From Microthrixaceae bacterium (GTDB taxonomy: Bacteria > Actinomycetota > Acidimicrobiia > Acidimicrobiales > Acidimicrobilacustridaceae): DNA of 10,000 nucleotides. The stretch lies in the NCBI GenBank assembly GCA_023264915.1, contig JAHFUU010000016.1, positions 1 to 10,000 on the forward strand, read 5' to 3'. The notes beneath the pieces were generated by a model that saw only the letters and a list, made by a program, of their open reading frames with translations, ran no database searches and was not told the DNA's origin. Numbering within the stretch: position 1 is the stretch's first letter; each line of letters starts with the position of its first letter. Both the position numbers and the translations under genes were made by a program. Positions 5,929 to 10,000 of the stretch are shown one piece after another.

Positions 5929-6744
5929 ATGGCTGATGTCGTGTCGCGGTGGGTCGATGGGCTCGCTGTATATGAACGGACAGGACACGTGCAGGGAAGT
6001 GATCGATCGCCTTCGGTGGTCTTCGTGCACGGATCCATGGATCGGGCTGCCAGCTTCGCCAAGGCGCTTCGCAGGCTCGCGGAGCTCAGCTCGGTTCGCT
6101 ATGACCGCCGTGGTTATGGAAGAAGCATCGGGGCAGGCGTCGCGGAAGGTGCCAGCGGGCATGTGGACGACCTGCTGGCCGTTGTGACGTCAACCCAGAA
6201 CCTGGCCTGCCCGGTCGTGGTCGTGGGTCATTCCTTTGGTGGCGTCTTGGCATTGGCTGCCGCCGACAGGCGACCAGACCTCATAGGCGCCGTGGGTGCT
6301 TTCGAGGCTCCGATGCCATGGCTGTCCCAATGGCCGTCGAGGACCGCGGGTGGCTCCGCAGTCGACGCTGCCAGGACCGGCGGGCCCGAGGAGGCCGCCG
6401 AGCAGTTCATGAGGCGGATGATCGGGGACCAGCGATGGGAGCGCCTGCCGGCATCGACCCGGCACACCCGCCGAGCCGAAGGGTCAGCCCTGGTCGCCGA
6501 GCTGTCCGCGATGCGCTCGCCGGGTTTGCCGCCTTATGACTTGGAGACCCTGAAGGTACCTGTGATCGCCGGACACGGGTCCTTGTCCCGTCCCCACCAC
6601 GTCGAGGCGGCACAGCGCCTTGCCCGAGCCGCACATACCAACGTCTTGGTCATCGAGGGAGCGAGCCACAGCGCCCATTACACGCACCCAACGGAGTTCG
6701 CGCAGTTCGTGGAGCGTGCCATCGCAGCCGCGGAACGCGGGTGA
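5929..6744 (+). CDS. Alpha/beta hydrolase fold protein
   Basis: A 271-residue alpha/beta hydrolase, probably cytoplasmic as no signal peptide is seen. VVFVHGSMDRA (30-40) is the oxyanion-hole HG motif, YDRRGYGRS (58-66) is the typical strand-4 segment, and VVVGHSFGG (97-105) holds the nucleophile S102. The catalytic histidine is likely H247 in EGASHSAHYTHP. The usual acid after strand 7 is not evident: the segment reads VPVIAGHGSLSRPHH (210-224), without Asp or Glu at the expected place. The acid may come from another strand (for example E126) or the enzyme may differ from a standard esterase. Substrate unknown; esterase, lactonase or a related activity would all fit. GGAGG at 5911-5915 lies 13 bases before the ATG, a loose spacing. 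The stop shares GTGA with the possible start of the DNA glycosylase gene. Confidence 0.85.
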   Translation: MADVVSRWVDGLAVYERTGHVQGSDRSPSVVFVHGSMDRAASFAKALRRLAELSSVRYDRRGYGRSIGAGVAEGASGHVDDLLAVVTSTQNLACPVVVVGHSFGGVLALAAADRRPDLIGAVGAFEAPMPWLSQWPSRTAGGSAVDAARTGGPEEAAEQFMRRMIGDQRWERLPASTRHTRRAEGSALVAELSAMRSPGLPPYDLETLKVPVIAGHGSLSRPHHVEAAQRLARAAHTNVLVIEGASHSAHYTHPTEFAQFVERAIAAAERG

Positions 6745-7400
6745 ACAGCGGGCTTGGGTGCCAGACTGGCGCCGGCCAGGGCCGTGTGCCTCTGCTATCG
6801 GCCATGGGCGATCGACATGCTCGGAGACTGACGCCGGACTTCTACCGTCGTGACAGCCGTGTTGTCGCCCCCGAGCTGTTGAACAAGGTGCTCGTCTGCG
6901 GCAACCGTTCTGGACGGATCGTCGAGGTCGAGGCCTACGCCGGCTCAGCAGATCCGGCGAGTCACGCGTATCGGGGCCCGACCAAGCGGAACCTCACGAT
7001 GTTCGGGCCGCCGGGTCGGCTCTATGTGTACTTCACCTACGGCATGCACTGGTGCGCCAACGCCGTTTGCGACGAAGAGGGCAGGGGACTGGCTGTGCTG
7101 CTGCGGGCTCTGTCTCCCATCGAAGGCAGGGACGAGATGAGGCAGGCCCGGTCGCGCGCGCGCCGCGAACGGGACCTGTGCTCGGGGCCGGCCAAGCTGT
7201 GTCAGGCATTGGGCATAGATGGACGACTCGACGGCGTGGATCTGACCTCTCAGGACGCGATCGTCTCGATCGTCGACGACGGGGTCGTGCCTCCCTCGGA
7301 GCCAGGTCAGAGCTGCCGGATAGGGCTGTCGGTGGCGACCGAGGAACCGTGGCGCTGGTACGTGGCGGGTGACCCGAACCTCTCACGGGCCGAGAGGTGA
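6741..7400 (+). CDS. 3-methyladenine DNA glycosylase (AAG/MPG family)
   Basis: This base-excision repair enzyme removes alkylated purines from DNA by flipping the base and cleaving the glycosidic bond. The human AAG catalytic pattern is visible: RIVEVEAYAG (59-68) with catalytic E64 and Y66, DPASHAYRG (71-79) with H75, and TKRNLTMFGPPGRLYVYFTYG (81-101), with Y97 and Y100 matching the pocket and intercalating tyrosines. N107 follows in HWCAN. SGPAKLCQALGI (148-159) is the conserved helix and loop of the family. Starting at GTG 6741 it has 219 residues and overlaps the hydrolase stop as GTGA. An ATG at 6804 would give 198 residues, closer to the family's usual length, and the first 21 residues show no conservation I recognise; the start is therefore uncertain. 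Co-transcription with the hydrolase is likely. Confidence 0.93.
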   Translation: MNSGLGCQTGAGQGRVPLLSAMGDRHARRLTPDFYRRDSRVVAPELLNKVLVCGNRSGRIVEVEAYAGSADPASHAYRGPTKRNLTMFGPPGRLYVYFTYGMHWCANAVCDEEGRGLAVLLRALSPIEGRDEMRQARSRARRERDLCSGPAKLCQALGIDGRLDGVDLTSQDAIVSIVDDGVVPPSEPGQSCRIGLSVATEEPWRWYVAGDPNLSRAER

Positions 7401-7429
7401 CCAAGGGCCTGAGTTGTCCACGGTGTCGA

Positions 7430-8113
7430 TCAGAAGATGTCGCCTGGTGAAGCGCACGAAGCCATCTTGTTGGAGGAAGCGAAACCGTCGATCGGCTCGG
7501 TCACCTGCCTCGCTCCTTTTTGGGTGACGAAGAGCCTGGCTGAGCTGTCGCCGCGCAGGCGGCTTGCGTAATCGGTCCGGTCCGCCAGGTAGGTCCGCCA
7601 GTCCGCGAGCCATTCGCGGAACAGGCCGGCGTCGTGGTCCGCGTCGGTCTGGCCCGGGTTGTTGGACAACTGTTTGGATCGCGCCCCTCCCGGCGAGGCG
7701 ACGACCGCATCCAGGTCGTCGAGCATCCTGGCCAAGATGGCGTTGGATTGGTTGACCACGTCAGCTCTCGCGGTGGGATCGGCCGTGTCGCCGGCTTTGG
7801 GGAGTGCGGAGAGGACCTCAGCGGCCTTCTTGCAGATCTCTTCGGAGCGTTGCGCGACAGCAGGGTTGGTCATGGTGTCCGGCGCTGGCCTTCGGGCGAG
7901 TGGGGAGAACGCGTAGGCCCACATGGCGATCATGACTGCCACGATCACTCCGAGCAGGAGACGTAGGGGGGTCAGGCGAGTTCTGGACGAGGCGGCCTCG
8001 TGACCCGGCAGCTCGCCCGGTTGTGGCCGAACGGAGCGTCTGGCCGGGGAAGTGGTGTGATCCTCTGGCACCGATCTGAGTGTGGCCGTCGCGGGCAGAT
8101 CCTTACCAATCAT
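7430..8113 (-). CDS. Single-pass membrane protein of unknown function
   Basis: A 227-residue protein. Residues 1-48 are polar, rich in Pro, Arg and Ser and probably disordered in the cytoplasm. Residues 49-70 (PLRLLLGVIVAVMIAMWAYAFS) form one transmembrane helix. The rest is mostly helical and likely extracytoplasmic, with two cysteines, C94 in EEICKKA and C220 in MASCASPGDIF, which could form a disulfide joining the domain's start and end. There is a LFREWLADWRTYLADR segment (164-179) rich in aromatic and charged residues. I do not recognise the family. The ATG at 8113 is chosen because AGGA (8121-8124 on the minus strand) lies 7 bases upstream; a longer reading to 8230 would run into tyrS. 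It is divergent from tyrS and ends 29 bases from the DNA glycosylase stop. Confidence 0.65.
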   Translation of the reverse strand: MIGKDLPATATLRSVPEDHTTSPARRSVRPQPGELPGHEAASSRTRLTPLRLLLGVIVAVMIAMWAYAFSPLARRPAPDTMTNPAVAQRSEEICKKAAEVLSALPKAGDTADPTARADVVNQSNAILARMLDDLDAVVASPGGARSKQLSNNPGQTDADHDAGLFREWLADWRTYLADRTDYASRLRGDSSARLFVTQKGARQVTEPIDGFASSNKMASCASPGDIF

Positions 8114-8179
8114 GTTGTGATCCTGACGGGAACGGGATCGAGCTGGGACACGAGCCAAGGTGCTGGCAGACTTGCCGCC
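8114..8179. other. Short divergent spacer of tyrS
   Basis: The 66 bases between the two divergent starts must carry at least part of both promoters. I find no convincing -35/-10 pair for tyrS here and no T-box-like leader, for which the spacer is in any case too short. tyrS also lacks a strong ribosome site, so its promoter may lie inside the membrane-protein gene or the message may be nearly leaderless. Confidence 0.5.
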
Positions 8180-9469
8180 ATGTCCGGATCCGAAGTCCTC
8201 GACGATCTCCTCGAAAGGGGTCTGGTACATGACAGCACCGACCGGGGCGAGCTTCGTGTGCGCCTTGACGAGGGTCCGGTAGCGGTATACGCGGGCTTCG
8301 ATCCGACGTCAGACAGCTTGCAGGTTGGCAACCTTGTCCCGCTGATCCTGCTGCGCCGTTTCCAGCTCCACGGCCACCGGCCGATCGCCCTGGCAGGTGG
8401 CGCAACCGGGATGATCGGTGACCCCAGCGGCAAGTCCGACGAGCGCAACCTCCTCGATGACGAGGCGCTCACGCAGAACCTCGCGGCGGTCAAGAGCCAG
8501 CTCGAGCGGCTCCTCGACTTCGAAGGGGGTGCGAACCCGGCCCTGCTCGTCGACAACCGGGACTGGACAGCCTCAATGAGCTATCTCGATTTCCTCCGCG
8601 ACGTGGGCAAGCACATGACCGTCCAGCAGATGCTGGCCAAGGAGTCGGTCAAGAACCGTGTGGCGAGCGCGAGTGGCATCTCTTACGCTGAGTTCTCCTA
8701 CATGCTCCTTCAGGCCTTCGACTTCCGCCACCTCAACCTCCACATGGGATGTGAGCTGCAGGTGGGCGGTTCGGACCAGTGGGGGAACATCACCGCCGGC
8801 ATCGATCTGGTGCGAAAGACGACGGGGGTCGCCGTGCATGGCCTCACCGTCCCGCTGCTCACAGACAACTCAGGCCACAAGCTCGGCAAGACGGCCGCCG
8901 GTGCGATCTACCTGTCCCGAGATCGAACTCCGGTTGACACCTTCTACCAGTACTTCGTCAACCTCGGTGACTCCGAGGTCGAGCGAGTGCTGCTCCAGCT
9001 CACGCTGTTGCCCGTCGAGGAGATCAGGCAGGTCATGGCGCAGCATGAGGTTGCACCCGAGAAGCGGCTCGCGCAACGAACGTTGGCCCGCGCAATGACC
9101 GAGTTGGTGCACGGAGCCGAGGCTGCGGACCGGGCTGATGCCGCCTCGCGCCTGTTCACCGCCACCACATCGGGCCTGAGCATGTCGGACCTGGACGCGC
9201 TGTCCCTCGAGATCCCGACCTCGCACCTCGACCGGCTTCGCCTGGCGGACGGGATCGACCTTGTGGACTTGCTTGCAGAGACAGGCATCACCCAGTCAAA
9301 GGGCGAGGCACGGCGCCTGCTCTCGCAGGCCGGCATCTCTGTGAACGACGAGACACAGACCGGGACGAGACGCATCGACGAGGAAGATCTCCTGCACGGT
9401 GCCTATCTTCTGATCCGTCGAGGGAAGCGGAACCGTCACCTCATCGCAGTCCACCAGGAGACTCCCTGA
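8180..9469 (+). CDS. tyrS: Tyrosyl-tRNA synthetase
   Basis: TyrRS activates tyrosine with ATP and charges tRNA-Tyr in the cytoplasm; the length of 429 residues is normal. The N-terminus SEVLDDLLERGLV and GPVAVYAGFDPT (32-43) align with bacterial TyrRS. The class I HIGH position reads QVGN (48-51) in SLQVGNLVPL. GGATGMIGDPSGK (73-85) lines the active site. Y174, Q178 and D181 in EFSYMLLQAFDF belong to the tyrosine pocket, GGSDQWGN (196-203) is conserved, and KLGKT (234-238) is the KMSKS-type loop. The tRNA-binding S4 domain occupies about 359-425 (LLAETGITQSKGEARRLLSQAG onward). The ATG at 8180 is chosen because homology begins there; an upstream in-frame start at 8000 would overlap the divergent gene and adds unrelated residues. 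A likely rRNA operon leader follows directly. Confidence 0.97.
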   Translation: MSGSEVLDDLLERGLVHDSTDRGELRVRLDEGPVAVYAGFDPTSDSLQVGNLVPLILLRRFQLHGHRPIALAGGATGMIGDPSGKSDERNLLDDEALTQNLAAVKSQLERLLDFEGGANPALLVDNRDWTASMSYLDFLRDVGKHMTVQQMLAKESVKNRVASASGISYAEFSYMLLQAFDFRHLNLHMGCELQVGGSDQWGNITAGIDLVRKTTGVAVHGLTVPLLTDNSGHKLGKTAAGAIYLSRDRTPVDTFYQYFVNLGDSEVERVLLQLTLLPVEEIRQVMAQHEVAPEKRLAQRTLARAMTELVHGAEAADRADAASRLFTATTSGLSMSDLDALSLEIPTSHLDRLRLADGIDLVDLLAETGITQSKGEARRLLSQAGISVNDETQTGTRRIDEEDLLHGAYLLIRRGKRNRHLIAVHQETP

Positions 9470-9492
9470 ACGTCTCAGACGGCGGAGATGTT
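9469..9492 (+). terminator. Possible tyrS terminator hairpin, no T-tract
   Basis: AACGTCTC (9469-9476) pairs with GAGATGTT (9485-9492), 8 pairs including one G-T, around an 8-base loop. It begins at the tyrS stop. The sequence after it is GGGAAATC rather than a run of T, so termination efficiency is doubtful and readthrough into the following promoters is possible. Confidence 0.3.
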
Positions 9493-9495
9493 GGG

Positions 9496-9512
9496 AAATC
9501 GACAGAAAATCG
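9496..9512 (+). promoter_or_regulatory. UP-like A-tract repeat upstream of P1
   Basis: AAATCG occurs at 9496-9501 and again at 9507-9512, 11 bases apart and so on nearly the same face of the helix. It sits 11 bases upstream of the P1 -35, the usual place of an UP element or activator site of rRNA promoters. Confidence 0.4.
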
Positions 9513-9522
9513 GCTCAGGGGC

Positions 9523-9551
9523 TTGGCACCTGGGCGATGAGCTGGTACCTT
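9523..9551 (+). promoter_or_regulatory. Promoter P1 of the probable rRNA operon
   Basis: TTGGCA (9523-9528, five of six to TTGACA) is separated by exactly 17 bases from TACCTT (9546-9551), a TANNNT -10. CTCCGC begins 5 bases after the -10, where the transcript should start. Confidence 0.65.
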
Positions 9552-9656
9552 GGTTCTCCGCCCTGCGAACGGTGCAATAGTGCCGCCCAGCTAGGCGAAC
9601 CGGTCATCCCCTCGCTGGCAGACCACCCCCTTCGGGGCACGGGCGGCCAAGCGATC

Positions 9657-9685
9657 TTGACCCCGTGTTCGGCGACCACTAGGTT
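9657..9685 (+). promoter_or_regulatory. Promoter P2 of the probable rRNA operon
   Basis: TTGACC (9657-9662, five of six to TTGACA) is separated by exactly 17 bases from TAGGTT (9680-9685). CTCCGC starts 5 bases after the -10, the same hexamer at the same offset as in P1, which supports both as real paired promoters. P2 lies 134 bases downstream of P1. Confidence 0.65.
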
Positions 9686-9740
9686 GTCGCTCCGCTTCGG
9701 TTGGATCTCGATCCGGCCTGTCGCAAAGAGCCGAGGAACC

Positions 9741-9756
9741 CTCACCTGCGGGTGAG
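9741..9756 (+). ncRNA. Stem-loop in the probable rRNA leader
   Basis: CTCACC (9741-9746) and GGTGAG (9751-9756) form a 6-bp stem with a TGCG loop. It lies 55 bases after P2, within the leader transcript, with no T-tract following. Confidence 0.4.
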
Positions 9757-9804
9757 CGCGGCCTCGCAGCGAGTCGAGAATACCGCTTGCCGGTCTCGAC
9801 CACG

Positions 9805-9819
9805 TTGCTCCTTGAAAAC
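9805..9819 (+). promoter_or_regulatory. boxA-like antitermination element
   Basis: TTGCTCCTTGAAAAC resembles the boxA consensus TGCTCTTTAAMA bound by NusB/NusE (S10) in rRNA leaders, with C for T and G for A substitutions. Its place downstream of two promoters fits rRNA antitermination. Confidence 0.5.
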
Positions 9820-9836
9820 GGAACAGAGAACGTACA

Positions 9837-9916
9837 GGTCTTGGTCCGGTTGGGCGTAGGTCGTAGAGCGGCTGCTTGCAGCAGCATTTCGGCTGATGCC
9901 TTCGGATCCCAAGACC
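9837..9916 (+). ncRNA. Long-range stem enclosing a structured leader domain
   Basis: GGTCTTGG (9837-9844) and CCAAGACC (9909-9916) are perfect 8-base complements, and TCC/GGA can add three pairs beyond a 2-base bulge. The enclosed 64 bases contain another stem GCTGC/GCAGC (9871-9882). It starts 17 bases after the boxA-like element, so it is probably a folded domain of the pre-16S leader. Confidence 0.45.
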
Positions 9917-10000
9917 AAATTGCCAGTGCGGGCGATTGTTGCGACGAACTTGCCTCGGTCAGCAGCCGAGCCCTCATCAGGGGGTGATGCTGCGAAGCGA

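Larger units (their letters stand above)
9470..10000 (+). other. Probable rRNA operon promoter and leader region (no protein gene)
   Basis: These 531 bases hold no convincing protein gene; the short open frames lack ribosome sites and protein-like composition. What is seen is two promoter-like elements in tandem, an upstream A-tract repeat, a boxA-like element at 9805-9819 in a TTGCTCCTTGAAAAC context familiar from rRNA leaders, and several stems. These include CTCACC/GGTGAG at 9741-9756, a 5-bp stem CTCGG/CCGAG at 9954-9970, and a hairpin with CATCA/TGATG arms at 9975-9989. The start of 16S rRNA (AGAGTTTGATC-like) is not reached before 10000. In fast-growing mycobacteria the rrnB operon follows tyrS, an arrangement this window matches. 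That the downstream gene is 16S rRNA is inference. Confidence 0.7.

Noticed and set aside
8000..8179. 60-residue N-terminal extension of TyrRS
   Set aside because: TyrRS homology begins at ATG 8180; the extension overlaps the divergent membrane-protein gene and has no recognisable domain.
8114..8230. 39-residue N-terminal extension of the minus-strand membrane protein
   Set aside because: It would overlap the tyrS start, while the ATG at 8113 has AGGA at good spacing.
9537..9755. 72-residue open frame in the leader, and an overlapping opposite frame of 128 residues at 9591-9977
   Set aside because: No ribosome site, composition unlike a folded protein, and they overlap promoter and leader elements; typical chance frames of GC-rich rRNA leaders.
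9841..9869. Third promoter-like pair TTGGTC-17-TAGAGC
   Set aside because: The -10 lacks the final T, the CTCCGC hexamer is missing, and it lies downstream of the boxA-like element, where a promoter would bypass antitermination.

Overview
The window is high-GC bacterial chromosome. The codon use, the tyrS-to-rRNA arrangement and the style of the small membrane proteins point to an actinobacterium, perhaps of the Acidimicrobiia type. The phylum is likely; the class is a guess. No transposase, integrase, CRISPR array, phage gene or tRNA is visible. Most of it is ordinary chromosome.

Region 1 (1-2333, + strand) is the end of a deoxysugar or surface-glycan operon. It holds the C-terminal end of a sugar C-methyltransferase, a short RmlC-type epimerase-like cupin, an NAD(P)-dependent epimerase/dehydratase/reductase of the SDR family, and a CmcI/rhamnosyl-O-methyltransferase-type protein. 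Each gene overlaps the next by exactly 4 bases (TTGA, GTGA, ATGA). Together they read as the C-methylation, epimerisation, reduction and O-methylation steps for an unusual nucleotide-activated 6-deoxysugar. The early steps and the glycosyltransferases would lie upstream of the window.

Region 2 (2349-5223, - strand) carries nadA (quinolinate synthase, NAD biosynthesis) and, upstream of it on the same strand, a multi-spanning GT-C type glycosyltransferase with a proline-rich tail. nadA converges on the sugar operon with a 15-base gap.

Region 3 (5224-7400, + strand) starts with a 205-base divergent spacer containing two clear inverted repeats. It continues with a small membrane-anchored PH-like protein, an alpha/beta hydrolase, and a 3-methyladenine DNA glycosylase (AAG/MPG type) whose possible GTG start overlaps the hydrolase stop.

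Region 4 (7430-9469) is a single-pass membrane protein of unknown function on the - strand, divergent from tyrS (tyrosyl-tRNA synthetase) on the + strand. TyrS has QVGN where the class I HIGH signature normally lies.

Region 5 (9470-10000) has no credible gene. It looks like the promoter and leader of an rRNA operon whose 16S gene would begin beyond the window. It shows two promoter-like elements with identical 17-base spacing and the same CTCCGC at the same distance after the -10, an upstream A-tract repeat, a boxA-like element, and several stem-loops. A tyrS-rrn order is known from fast-growing mycobacteria (rrnB), which supports this reading. This region, the TyrS signature change and the atypical epimerase are the points most worth a second look; I see no clear new multi-gene system.
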